NCBI GenBank assembly: GCA_963691655.1
Contig: OY829326.1
Span: 54,925,776 to 54,989,775 of the forward strand
Source: Toxonevra muliebris
Taxonomy: Eukaryota > Arthropoda > Insecta > Diptera > Pallopteridae
Reading direction: 5' to 3'
DNA length: 64,000 bases
Positions 22,862-34,166 of this stretch are shown in pieces (positions within the stretch are counted from its first letter, which is position 1; the number at the start of each line of letters is the position of its first letter). The translations under genes were made by a program, and so were the position numbers. The notes under the pieces are model-generated. The model was given only the letters and a program-made list of their open reading frames with translations, was not told the origin of the DNA and did not search any database.

Positions 22862-23046
22862 ACGCAAAAACAATTTTTAAAATCGGATAATATTTATTGG
22901 AACAGTAAGATGTACAAAGCTGGTAAGTTTTCAGAAATTCAGCAAAAATTGTATGAAAAGTAAAAATTATATTCGAAACTTCTGAACTTTGAACCTCTTG
23001 CTGCATCAATAAATATTATCCGATTTCAAAAGTTCGTTTTGCATTA
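22862..23046. repeat. Hairpin-forming element
   Basis: AAATCGGATAATATTTATTG is followed about 110 nt later by its exact inverse (20 bp perfect). Outward, the pairing continues imperfectly through a CAAAAACAATTTTT-like arm. It is probably a small MITE without a clear target duplication. Confidence 0.55.
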
Positions 23047-23539
23047 TGTTTGTACACTCAAGAAAAAATAAAAGAGCTGTGAAATTTGGAAAAATTTTTG
23101 GTTAAAAAATTAAAACAAAAACATAATTTATTGTCGAAATTTCGGTATTTTCAAGACCCTTTTCGACCCGGAAGGAGTTATCTGATCTCAAAACTTTGAT
23201 TCCACTTTTATTCATTTGGTGTTGAAAAAACTTTAAAATGCTGACACTTTTTAATTTGACGCCGTTTTTGGGCTTTTTTTCATGTCCCAAAAATGTCCCT
23301 TCATTTGCTCAATTTTGTTACATACTGTAGATGTAACCAATGGGATACATCTATTGCACTCATTGTTTTTGTGAAAGATCTCATTTGCTGAATATCTACG
23401 GATAGATTGAAAATAATTTTGAATAAAAAAATTATATATTTTGGTATTTTATTTTTCGAAAATTTTTTAAGTTCGTTGAAAATAAACACTCTTTATTTTA
23501 CCTTATAAATTTTTATAACAACTTTGATTTTTATTGAAG

Positions 23540-24206
23540 TCATCCCAATTCAGGTCCATCGAATCGTTTTTTATAAATGTAAACAATATAAGCGAACGTC
23601 AAATTCCACACTAATTATATAAATGTAAAAAAGATTGACTTAATTGTATTTAATATATTACTTACAAAGATTTAAAGCAACATGAATATATGTAATTGGC
23701 TTGACTTTTTCCAATACCAAAATCACTACATCAGTACAGCAAAAATAAAAGGCACGGGCTTCAGCAAAAATGAGGTAATAACATAATGGTCCTGAGTCCT
23801 CCTATAATTAATTAATTAGATTTATGTTTTTATAAGGGATTCATAAATGTGAAATGTAAACTTTCAAGCTTTTGTTAGCAGCTACATACATACCTTGAGA
23901 ATCAATGCAATCAACGCCCAAACTGCCAGAGCTATAAGAATAATGTCCACTATGAGTTTCAGCCAAACAGTCCATTGATGCCAGCAAAAAAATGGGAGAA
24001 AAAAGAAGCTAGCTTGATATAAATATAAATGTAGAATAACCACATTAAATGCATATCGATAAAAAAAAAAGATTATAAAATATTTACTCTCGATATTTTC
24101 TGAAAGTGTCCGACCATAGACAACCATATTTCGTTAAAAGGACGATGTCCCCAATTGGAATAAATATAGACAAAAATAGACTAAAAATTAAATAACAGCG
24201 ATTCAT
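23540..24206 (-). CDS. Gene B: four-exon small multi-pass membrane protein, tandem family member 2
   Basis: Exons are 24206-24088, 24008-23894, 23801-23666 and 23610-23540 (stop TGA), giving 146 residues with no internal stop. Introns are 79, 92 and 55 nt, with donors GTAAAT, GTATGT and GTAAGT. The protein starts MNRCYLIF. PIGDIV follows the first membrane segment and SDTFRKY closes exon 1. Exon 2 carries LPFFCWHQWTVWLKLIVDII, exon 3 EDSGPLCYY and FYFCCTD, exon 4 WNLTF and a basic tail with KKRFDGPE. An AATAAA signal lies about 6 nt after the stop. It is closest to gene C. A possible upstream ATG near 24283 runs into a stop before this start. The family is unrecognised; four membrane segments are predicted by eye. 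Confidence 0.82.
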
Positions 24207-24271
24207 TATTAATAAGTTATAATTTTTCTTTTGCCAAGACAATTTGTTACAATTAAATTTCTTTCAATTAT

Positions 24272-24332
24272 TTTAATTTTCATAAATTGTTTACTATTAT
24301 GAAAATAAAAGCAAATACTACTAGAATAATGG
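24272..24332 (-). promoter_or_regulatory. Conserved upstream block of gene B
   Basis: TTTACTATTATGAAAATAAA then AGCAAATACTACT and GAATAATGG match the corresponding block upstream of A, C and D. It sits about 70-125 nt before the ATG. Confidence 0.45.
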
Positions 24333-24474
24333 ACTTAGTTATATCACTAAGAAATAATATAAATATTATCCAAGTCAGAGTAGGTAAATGGGTTCTGCTC
24401 AAGTAGTGTATTCTACGAGCAGTGTAGTGTATTTTACTAACTACTATATATAATAACTACTATACGACTAACGA

Positions 24475-24720
24475 GAAGAGACAGCAATTTATTGGCAAGC
24501 AACCTTCTTCAGAACAGGCTAAGGAGACTTATCTTTATCGACAGTCAAACAGATATTAATGTTTTAGACAGATCAGCAATGTCTTTCAAACTGATGAGCC
24601 AGTATAATATAGAACTTTTATAAGCCTCAGACTCTTACATGGATTCTGAGACTGAGAAACATCGGAAATATTGCATTAGTCATAAAATCTTTTCGTGCAT
24701 GTTTGAAAACTCTTTTGCAA
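24475..24720 (+). mobile_element. Jockey-clade fragment, second copy
   Basis: It shares with 20583-21056 the run containing CGACAGT(C/G)AA, ATATTAATG(C/T)TTTAGA, GATCAGCAAT(A/G)TCT and CATAAAATCTT. Only the region N-terminal to the RT core is present, and the sequence is broken by stops. Confidence 0.6.
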
Positions 24721-24885
24721 CATTTTGTTATTTCAATTTGTAAAATTCATTACGTTCGATGAAAATAAACCATATATGTAATGCTTCTATATTGGCAGTA
24801 ACCTACCTTCACAATGAATTTGAATTAAGTAATCAAAAAGAAACAGCCTATATTGAAATTTTTTATTTGTGTTGGTATATGGGTA

Positions 24886-26139
24886 CCCAACAAACATTAA
24901 CATATAAAAACAAGCTAAATATAAGCTTTCTAAAGTAAGTGTTAAGCTTACAAAACGCTGATATTTTGTTTATAAAACACTTGAAAATAAGCGAAATATA
25001 ATCAAAACGTGACGTTGGTTATAAGCTTTAAAAAAAGGTTTGAGAAACACTAATTTTAAATGTGGAAAATAAGCTTTTTGCAATAGTTTTTTATAAGCTT
25101 TAAAAAAAGGTTTGAAAAAACTTATTTTAAATGTGAAAAAAAAAACTTCTTGCAAAGGTTATTTTTCACATTTTTCACATCAAAGGTAATAAACTTATAG
25201 CTTATTATAAATGTTGTGGAATGTATTTTATTTATATAAAAAACAACAATACTTACAATGTAAATTATTTACCTTTTTATAAAATAAAAAATTATTTATT
25301 TATTCAATTCAGTTCAGAGCTATTTTACAGATAATTAAAAATAGCTTAAATCTATGCAGGTTTGAAATAAATATCTTATAGAAGAAATCCAATATAATTA
25401 TATAAAGAATTAAATTAATTTAAGAAGAATAAACGAAATATTTTAAACAAATGGAACGAAAGCATGTAATTAAAATTCATTTTTTATAAGGAAATCCAAC
25501 TATTTCAATCACTAAAATTAAAATCAAAATTTTCACGCCGCAAAATTGCTAACAACTCATTACCACAAACATTGCATATATTATATTTGACACACCAAAC
25601 TCCCAAAGCCTTTTTAAATGAAGAAGAGCTTCCACATGATAATGCTGAATATTGAAAAAATTTATCAGTGTTTTCTGGACATTCAATTTGGCTTTCAACA
25701 TGTGACTTCGAAAAACTCAATGGGATATTATCCGGTTTATTGAATAATAAATTTAAAATTTCTGCGCTTCGGCGTTTTCAACTTCTGGCTCTTTTAGGTG
25801 CTGACATTTTCAATTAAATTCACTAGGACTTTTTTCACTTTTTTTCAATATTTTTTATTATATTTATATTTTGAATTTTATTATTTTTTGATTATTATTT
25901 TTATATCTTCCCACAATTAATTTTTTCTAAAATGTCACAAAAAATACTGAATTGAAGTAAATTTAAAAGCATGATTTGTCGATTTTCAGTCAACCTTTGA
26001 AAAACGTTTGTATTTGCAAACCTTTTATAATAATAATCATATTTGATTTGCTTGTATATACCAACTTTTACAAAACGTTTATTTAATCCAGCTTATTTTA
26101 AATTTGATTTATAAAATGCTTTCAAACTTGTTTGTTGGG
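24886..26139. mobile_element. DNA transposon with CCCAACAAAC ends, copy 2
   Basis: CCCAACAAAC begins the element and GTTTGTTGGG ends it, with TA on both sides (24884-24885 and 26140-26141). A 72-bp direct repeat containing ATAAGCTTTAAAAAAAGG lies near the left end (25021 and 25093). A coding remnant on the minus strand at 25498-25812 makes this the more informative copy of the family. Confidence 0.65.
25498..25812 (-). pseudogene. Coding remnant inside copy 2 of the CCCAACAAAC element
   Basis: The frame begins MSAPKRARS, hits one stop, and continues with NLLFNKPDNIPLSFSKSHVE and, near the end, WCVKYNICNVCGNELLAILR. The second block recalls a motif I have seen in uncharacterised insect proteins associated with transposons; that resemblance is from memory and unverified. 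Apart from the early stop the frame is open for about 90 residues. It may be an accessory or transposase N-terminus of the parental element. Confidence 0.35.
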
Positions 26140-26739
26140 TATATTTGTAAACTATACAAACAAACAATTGTCAAATCGTTCCAGGGGCGAAATGTAAATT
26201 GAAGAATATGGTCCAAAATACTGGTTTCTTCTATTTGTTAATAGTCCTCAGAGCTGAAGCGCTGAACAAATAAAAATATTCCTTTACATTTTTTTTTTTG
26301 CTTTGTAAGTCACAAATTGCTGCCCATTTTCGTCGCATTTAATTATTTTTTATCGCAGTTATGAACATATTTCCGTATGCAAAATAAATTAATTAACATT
26401 AGTTTGGTTTTACATAAGAAAAAGCTACTTTCTGATCTTTTTCTCTTTTAATTTACTAAATTCAAAACAATTTTATTGAAATTAGCAAACCAAATTCAAA
26501 ACAAATTTCACATAAACTAAACTCTAAAAGATGGAAAAAAATTATTTGAGTTTTATATTTTTGAAAAGTCATTTCGGGTACATTCTTTTATCGGTTTTCT
26601 CACTCTAATGTTGGAGAATGTACCTTGTGTGTACTGCCAATATTTACACACTTTACTTTACCCTACTATTTATTTATAAGAGTACTAAGGTATCGTTTTC
26701 AGATCATTCACAAAACTGGGGCACACAACAATTAAATTC

Positions 26740-27718
26740 CAGGGACCCTAACGGTTATGAGTTTTATAGTAAAAGTTATTTTGTGACTTTTATCGTAATA
26801 GGCTAAATAAAACGGTAAATTATTGACTTTTATGATTTTTGGCAAGAAATAATTGTTATATTTGACTTTTATTTTGTCGGGCAAAAAAAACAGTTATGTT
26901 ATGATTTTTATTTTGTTGGCCAAAACGAACCAGTTATTTTATGACTTTTATTTTTTTGGACAAATATAAATGGTCAACCCTATTTGCAAGCTAACGGCTG
27001 AGCAATTAAAAAAAAAATTATGCCATTCGATTAAGCTTATCCGCCCGCATATTATAGGTAAAAAAAATTGTAATTTTTAAATTCCGAAGCAACTGCTGCA
27101 ATGACCAAAGAAGGTATAAAAATAGATAGGCTTTGTAGTATGAAATATTAAAGTAAAGGGAGTCTAAAAAATTCTGAAACCATTAGAAAGGTCTCTTCGT
27201 GTACTTTTCGAAAATGTATTGTACTTTGTATGACCGATGCCTAGATTCGAAGTTATTGCCAATTTTGTATACCAGTTCATATCCATATACTTACATATGG
27301 ACAAAAGTCTCCCTATGTATTGTATACCGTTGAAAAGGTCTTAATGAGTACTTTTCAAAAATATATGATACTATGTATCTTCGGTGTTTCGTTAATTAGT
27401 TATTAGGGTTGACCATAAATTAACTGGTTCGTTTTGGCCAACAAAATAAAAATCATAAAATACCTGTTTTTTATTTGCCCGACAAAATAAAAGTCAAATA
27501 TATATCAAATTATTTCTTGCCAAAAATCATAAAAGTCAATAGTTTACAGTTTTATTTAGCCTATTACGATAAAAGTCATGAATTTAAAAGTCATACAATA
27601 TTAGTGAAATTTAGTTCGTGAGGATCACAAACGTACATTTGAAGATCCGCTACGGCTATTTTTTGTGGATGACTTTTTGATTTGAAAAATGGAAAATAAC
27701 AGTTATTTTCGGTCCCTG
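26740..27718. mobile_element. hAT-type element with CAGGGACC ends and long inverted arms
   Basis: CAGGGACC begins and GGTCCCTG ends the element, and TTAAATTC flanks both sides exactly (26732-26739 and 27719-27726), an 8-bp duplication of hAT type. Subterminal arms of about 180-200 nt (26783-26983 and 27403-27578) are inverted copies; landmarks are GGCCAAAACGAACCAGTTA and GACTTTTATTTTGTCGGGC. There is no coding capacity. Confidence 0.85.
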
Positions 27719-27778
27719 TTAAATTCATAGAAACAAAAATTTTTTTTATTTAAATAACAATTTTGATTTTTATTAAAT

Positions 27779-28465
27779 TCATTGCAATTCAGATCCATCG
27801 TAACGCTTTTTATGAAGGTAACAAATAGTAAGTAGCAACAAATTCCACGCTATGCAATTGTTAAGGAAATAAAATAGATATATATGTATATATATAGAAA
27901 AGTAAAATAAATGATATTTAATTTGTTACTTACATAAAGTTAAAGCAACATGTGCGTATGTAGACGCTTCGGCATTTTCTAACCCCAAAATTACGACATC
28001 GGTGGAGCAAAAAAAAAAGGCCCGGGCTACTGCAAAAATTATGTAATAACAAAATGGTCCTGAGTCTTCCTATAAAAGATTTATTAGATTTCTATTCCTA
28101 TAAGTGATTTCTAATTGTGAAACATAAGCTTTTAACCTTCTGTTAACAGCTACATATGTACGTACCTTAAAAATTAGTGCAATAAACGCCCAAACTGCGA
28201 GAGCTATGAGAATAATGTCCACTATGAGTTTCAGCCAAACAGTCCATTGATGCCAACAAAAAAACGGTGCAAATATAAAGCTAGCTTGATACAAATAAAA
28301 ATATAAATAAAATTTAGGTAATCACATTCATTTATAAAATATTTACTCTTGGCATTTTCTGAAAGTGTCTGACCGCAAACAGCCGTGTTTTGTTAAATGG
28401 ACGATATCGCCTACTGGAAAAATTATAGACAAAACTAGACAAAGAGTTAAATAACATCGATTCAT
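27779..28465 (-). CDS. Gene C: four-exon small multi-pass membrane protein, tandem family member 3
   Basis: Exons are 28465-28347, 28280-28166, 28069-27934 and 27849-27779 (stop TGA), giving 146 residues with intact frame. Introns are 66, 96 and 84 nt, in phases 2, 0 and 1, with donors GTAAAT, GTACGT and GTAAGT. It starts MNRCYLTL; PVGDIV and SDTFRKC follow in exon 1. Exon 2 is nearly identical to that of B from FFCWHQWTVWLKLIVDIILI onward. Exon 3 has EDSGPFCYY, FFFCSTD and ENAEAS, exon 4 WNLLLL then KKRYDGSE. AATAAA overlaps the region just after the stop. B and C look like the most recent duplicates. Function unknown. Confidence 0.82.
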
Positions 28466-28519
28466 TTCGATAATTTTTCTTTTGCTGAGTCCAATTTATA
28501 CCAAAAAATTTGTTTCAAT

Positions 28520-28585
28520 TATTTTAACATTCACAAATTGTTTACTATTATGAAATTAAAATCAAATACTATTTGAATACTAGAA
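28520..28585 (-). promoter_or_regulatory. Conserved upstream block of gene C
   Basis: ATTGTTTACTATTATGAAAT then TCAAATACTATTTGAATACT matches the blocks upstream of A, B and D and lies about 55-120 nt before the ATG. Confidence 0.45.
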
Positions 28586-29267
28586 AAGTAGAATTACACT
28601 GTGCGATAAATTCAAAGTCATGGAATACAAATTGGGATCGAAAGTATGCATATCTTATATGCTCCAAGAGGGTTTTGCAAAGTTAACTCTATTTTTTGTT
28701 TATGCGGGACAAAAGTGTGCACATTTCAACAGATTAAGCAGCGAAAGATGAGGTGAAAGCGATACCATTTTAAATTTTGTCCCATAAATTTTTTAAATAA
28801 AAATATAATTCAATCATCATTTGGTAATGCACTAAATATCTTAACTTTTCCCCATATGAACCTTTGATTTATATCTTATCATTTTTTTAATAATATTATA
28901 TCAAAATGAGGCTGAGTATGGGGCTAATCCGACTCCCCCTGAGGTGATTCCAATATCCTCCCCAAAGTTTTCCAAAAAAATTAAATAAAACTTAAAGTTT
29001 TCGAAAAAGAAATCTAGTTAATTAATTGATGTGAGGTTTCATAATATGTATGAGTTTATAAGTGTGTGTATAAATAAATAAATGTAGTGGCGGTTATGTT
29101 TAACTTTCGTACCACCAGGTGAAGGGTGGCAAATTGCACCCCGAAAGTATGCTATCTTGTTATTATAATAAACTGATTAAGATAAATGAATTTTTGATAT
29201 TTAAAATAAGAGCATAAAACTATACCGCACATTTACTATTTTGCCTGAAAATATAGTGCTGGTTATG

Positions 29268-29332
29268 TTAACCCTCAAGTTCCCAAGCGTGTTTCTAGAC
29301 AGCCTTCATCAAGACGGGTATTAAAGGGTTAA
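29268..29332. repeat. Short TTAA-bounded repeat related to 49344-49402
   Basis: TTAACCCTC begins and AGGGTTAA ends a 65-bp segment. Its core, CCCAAGCGTGTTTCTAGACA, recurs with two changes and in inverted orientation at 49344-49402. The TTAA ends recall piggyBac-type MITEs. Confidence 0.5.
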
Positions 29333-30009
29333 TTGACATTTCATTTCCTGCTGATTTTAACTATTTTTTTTGGGCAAGCCATATATGTCACAGTAACTAA
29401 ATATTTATTAAAAAGTAAGAAAAGAAAAAAAAAAATAAGAGAATATTAGAAAGGAAATGTTTAAAACGGAGGAGGACGATTAGGGTATGATCAAACTCTT
29501 AAATTTAATAGCACCTCTGATCTATACCTTGCTAGCAGGACAGAAAGGATAATTGTAAATTTCTTTATGAGGCATGTTCTGAATAGGTGATTGTAATATC
29601 ACTAACAGGAAAAACCTCTATGGCACCATCCCATCCATGTTAAGGTGATGTGCAGGGTAAATCAGTGGAAAGGTTGCAAATGAAGGAGGCTAAATTTTAC
29701 GTGTTTTCATGATATCATGTAGGTATTTATTACAAAAAATATAAGAGATTAGTTCTGGTAAGCAATTTATTGAATTTTTTAGCACTCAACTGCTGCATGA
29801 ATGTGGTTTAGTTAATTCCTCCACCATTATCATCGAAGGGTTTCGACCCATAACTCCTAAACTATAGCTGATGGCGAAAAACGGTATTGAAATCAGCGTC
29901 CTAAAGCCAACTGAAAATGATCAAAATATCAAAATAAACAAAGTCAAAAAGTGTTTTTTTGTTGGCCAGTTTCATCAGTTACCAAAATAGTCAGGATATT
30001 TACAAGTTT

Positions 30010-30620
30010 TGGGCTGATAAAATAAATTGTCATTATCACTTCTATTTTAACCGGTGGATGGATTTCCATCTTTTAAACTAAATATCATGGTCTTCTATTT
30101 TATGGTGTAATGGTTAGGTGGACACCTCTCCAAAAAGAAGTTCACAACAAGATATTGCGCACGGTTCAAAGAACGGCATCATTGTTGATCATCACAGGTG
30201 CCTTAAAAACATCCCTTTCGTTAGCCATGAATACCATTCTCTACTTAACTATTGCTGACCGCTTTGGAAAACAGATCGCGGCCAACTCGGCTATCAGGCT
30301 AAATTCAGTCCCTGGTCTGAATCATTTGTAGGTCTGAGGACATTAATTTCACCCTCCCACAATCACTTTGTCATTTCCATTCCTTTGAGAGTGGATATGA
30401 TTGTGAGTCGATTCCAGCAGAAAGATGTGGTGTACTTTTGCACCGACGGATAAAAACTGAATGGAAAGGTAGGGGGAGTGGTATTCTCTGAGCAGCTAGG
30501 ATTGAGCTTATTCTTTTGGCTGCCTGACCATTGTTGCGTCTTCCAAGTTGAGGTTATGGCCATACAGATAGCGGTGAACTGCCTGAAATGTAATAAAATA
30601 TCAGTTCATATTTTTTTTTT
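30010..30620 (+). mobile_element. Non-LTR retrotransposon relic: connection region and RNase H
   Basis: The plus strand encodes RWTPLQKEVHNKILRTVQRT then ASLLIITGALKT and FGKQIAANSAIRL, the post-RT connection region. A worn RNase H start follows: CTDG, a stop, then KLNGKVGGVVF and DHCCVFQVEVMAIQIAVNCL. The catalytic Asp and Glu positions can be recognised but the frame is broken. It closely resembles the relic at 16035-17266. Confidence 0.7.
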
Positions 30621-31167
30621 GCCTTTTTCTGATCCCCATTCAAAATTCTTGGGACCCATTGAGTACACTCATCGTGTATCGTAGATGATTTTCTAATATA
30701 CATGACAAGGCATTGAAAGCCAGTTCATCAGCTACCATCTCTTGGGTCGAACTTGGACATTCGTCAATTTCACCCTTGACCTGGATGATTCATTTCGTCG
30801 TCCGAAAATTTTGAGCCTTTTGGCCTTTACGCCAACTGTAGACACAGAAATATGTCCTGTCTGTAATCTTTGAAACCATTTGAAAACAGTCACATTCATG
30901 GAAAATTTTCACTGCCTTGAGTTGGTGCTTAAATCCGTTTGCTATAGCAAATGCCGGTCTTACTTCAGTAATTTTACTTTTCATCGTCTCCACTCATACA
31001 GATCTTCCTCAAATTTTACAATATTAATACAAATCGTCCAGCACCTATTAACCAACGTTTAGTACACTTCTATTACATTCGTTGAAAACAAACACATGCT
31101 TTTTTACTGTACAATTTTATGAAGAATATCTGTTTTTTTTTTGTTAAAATGCATAAAATATTTTAGT

Positions 31168-34021
31168 TTAATGCAATACCAATAGACTTTCCTCGTACCG
31201 TTCTTTATTAATTTGTACAACATAAATAAACGCCAAATTCCATACTAATTGTAAATGAAATAGAATAGATATGAATATATTATTAAAATTCATTAATTTA
31301 TTACTTACACAGAACTATAACAATATAGGCATATGAAGTTGTTTTCCCATGAATGTAGTTCACCAACATGGCATCAGCACCGCAGAAGCTCAATGCACGA
31401 AGTACAGCTAGTAAGATGTAGCCACACAATGGACTTGTGCTCTTCTATAATAGATTAAAATTAAATTATTTTGGCAACACTTGTAATATAAATGGTTTTA
31501 AAAACTATTTTATGTTTTTATTTTGAGTGGGCAGCTCCTCGAGTTTTCCAAATACCGTTAGTTAACCGTTTGTCAATATGGCTCCAAGCTACTTTAAATC
31601 AATTTACAATACCAATAAAGTCATATTGTACTTTATTTCACCATATTGCAAAGAAAAATGTTTACGGTACCTAATATCTAAGAATTTTTGGGATGAATGT
31701 TAATGACACATATAAATTCTATAGAAAAACCTCTGGTGTCTGGGGTACAGCAAACGCAATCTTGATTAAGGTACAGACAAACGGTTAAGGATTGATATAT
31801 ATGGGAAACAAAATCGTTCGGTTGATTTGTAACTATATTTCATATTTTACTATTCTTTGACTGTATATCATATATGGAAGGCAGTTAGGCATGGCTATTA
31901 CCCTTTGAAAAAATTTCTTTTATTTTTGAGAGGGACCACGCCTACTTAATTGGTTCTCTCCATTTCCTGTCATTCTGAAGTTTGCTCAGGTTTTTTTTCA
32001 CTTCATTTATAAGTACAGATGGGTTCTATGAGAGGTACAATGCCCAATGGAACGATTTTCATAGTTCTTGCATTAAATACTTACTTTACTTATTGACTTT
32101 ATTCCCTAAACCAATTTATATTGTATTGGTATCAATTTTTGTTTTTTTGTTTTAATTATACTTTCAGGATTTCACATGTATAGGAGATGGGCGTGGCTAA
32201 TGCCCAATATTGCTAATTTATACAGCAGTTATTCTAAAGAACATTTAAATTGTTGGTACCAATTTTTTATATATATTTGTTAAAGTGTCACATGTATGGG
32301 AAGTGCCACACCCACTGAAGCTATTGTTGTTATTTCAGAACCTCACCTCTTCTTGGCTATAAGAAATTTACCATGTCTGGTTAAGATTGCTCAAGTGTTA
32401 CACGAGTTATTGTGCACTCAGACAGATAGACATGACAACAATGTTCATACCTATGACGCCTAGTTATGGGCGTTATAGACGATCTTTTAACCCCATCAGG
32501 GCGTTTTTTGATAAGAGAGGGTAAATAAATTTTCAACAAAATCGAGAGGTATATAGTTGGCATTCTAGTACAAAGAAAAATTCCACTTTCCCGATTTTTG
32601 CTACGGAGCTCCAATACAGGCCACAAATTAGTTTTCTAGTAATAAAAAACCAAATTCCAATACAATCGACCGGCCCACAGATGGCGCTCCAGTACAAAAT
32701 AAAATTCAAGTTTCCCCCAAATTTCTAACCTTTGCTCTGGAGTTTCCTTTGGAATATTTTTTAAATAAAAATAGAAGAAAGCTTACGGAGCAAAAAAAAA
32801 AATATTCAGAAAAAAGGAAAAAAAATAGAAAATTTAAAATTTGACTTGTACTGTACCGCTATCTATGAACGGACTAATTGTGTAAAATTTTTACACAAAT
32901 TAAAATGCAAATTTAAGGTTTTTTTCAACAAAAAAATTGTCAGACATCTTTTATTTACCCCTCTTCTCAAAAACACTGTCATTGTACGAGTTACAAAAGT
33001 CTCCTGTATTTTGATCCAATCTACTATTCATACAATTCAGCCTGAAAGTATAAAAGCTTTATAATAAAAAACTAGTATAACGTGATTGGCTTGTAATGAA
33101 GAAGAAGCATCAAATAACAGAACGGTACCAGATCCACCATTATGTGGTTAAGGTCTCCAAAAGTTAAACCTTTCAATAATTTTACAATTCCAACAAATTA
33201 AAAGAAACTAAGTCAAAATTGTTGGCTTTTGAAGTTGTTACTTAGTTTCAAAATTTGCGGGAATAGAAGGATTTTGTTGCTTTGCTAAGCAACAAAATTC
33301 AGCTAGGGTATTTATTCTGGGTAAAGGCTCTTTTAATTCTATACGATAAATTCCATGCCTCAAAAGTTGTTTTGCACAGTTTTTATGGGTTAATTTATAC
33401 TAGACTAGGACAAGGACAAGATTCGCATATGTTGACTAAACCTTGATATCCATATTCATTTAACTGCTAAACTAAGTTAGAACCACAGAAGTTTTAACAT
33501 TATTTTCTCTTTCCTCTCTTTCCCTCCCTTTCTGCATACTTTTACCTGACCTCTATCCCTTAAATCCTCGCTCTTCTTCAGTTGGTATTTAAATTTTGAG
33601 AATATCTAGTGTCTTATGTCTAGTCTTATGGCTGTATGATGGGACTGAAAGTAACTTTCTTAAAAACGTTATTTATAACATGAAAATTATTGAATTTTAC
33701 ATATTTATGTACCTTAATCAACAATGCCATAATCGAGAAAAATATAAAAATTATAATTGTGATATCCATTAAGAGTTTCATCCCAACAGCCCATTGTTGC
33801 CAACAGAAAAATGGTAGAAATATATAGCTATCTTGAAGAAAAACATTATTAAAAAGTTATCAAAATATATGCAGGTCCATTAATAAATCATGCAATATTT
33901 ACTCTCGACATATTTTGAAATCGTTCGAGTACAAGCAATCGTCTAGTAACATTTGGTAAATATCACCCATCGGAAAGTACAAAGACACAAGTAAAGAAAA
34001 TATTATACTACAGCGACCCAT
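31168..34021 (-). CDS. Gene D: four-exon small multi-pass membrane protein, tandem family member 4
   Basis: Exons are 34021-33903, 33827-33713, 31444-31309 and 31244-31168 (stop TAA), giving 148 residues with no internal stop. Intron donors are GTAAAT, GTACAT and GTAAGT, with phases 2, 0 and 1; intron sizes are 75, 2,268 and 64 nt. Exon 1 reads MGRCSIIF with PMGDIY and a SNDFK remnant of the SDTF motif. Exon 2 has LPFFCWQQW then AVGMKLLMDI; exon 3 KSTSPLCGY, SFCGAD and NYIHGK; exon 4 WNLAFIY then KERYEES. It is the most diverged copy. The upstream in-frame ATG at 34102 is not conserved as coding in B and C. As with A, intron 2 has accumulated repeats. The family is unrecognised. Confidence 0.8.
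31880..32320. repeat. GTGGGCGTGGC-family repeat units in intron 2 of gene D
   Basis: Worn units recur near 31890 (GGCATGGCTATTACC), 31935 (ACCACGCCTACTTAATTGG), 32188 (GGGCGTGGCTAATGCCC) and 32300 (TGCCACACCCACTG). Each sits beside a CACATGTATGGG or similar block. Confidence 0.5.
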
Positions 34022-34094
34022 TCTGATACTTCTAATTTTGTTATTTTGCCCAAAAAAAATAATGTACACAAATAATTTTTTTAAAATTGTTTTG

Positions 34095-34166
34095 TTTTTC
34101 AAATAAAAATATTTTTTTTTAATATTACGAATTTAAAAGCAAATCACATAAATCAAGAAACTGGGA
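34095..34166 (-). promoter_or_regulatory. Conserved upstream block of gene D (diverged)
   Basis: AATATTACGAATTTAAAAGC then AAATCACATAAATCAAGAAACTGGG-like sequence aligns with the blocks of A-C but with more changes. It lies about 75-145 nt before the ATG. Confidence 0.35.

Noticed and set aside
30790..30993. 67-residue frame (minus) as a gene between C and D
   Set aside because: No family motif or paralogue structure, and it lies next to a retrotransposon relic with frame breaks.
33270..33297. TTTTGTTGCTT...AAGCAACAAAA hairpin as a terminator or microRNA
   Set aside because: Stem of 11 bp only, in AT-rich intron DNA of gene D, where such palindromes arise by chance.
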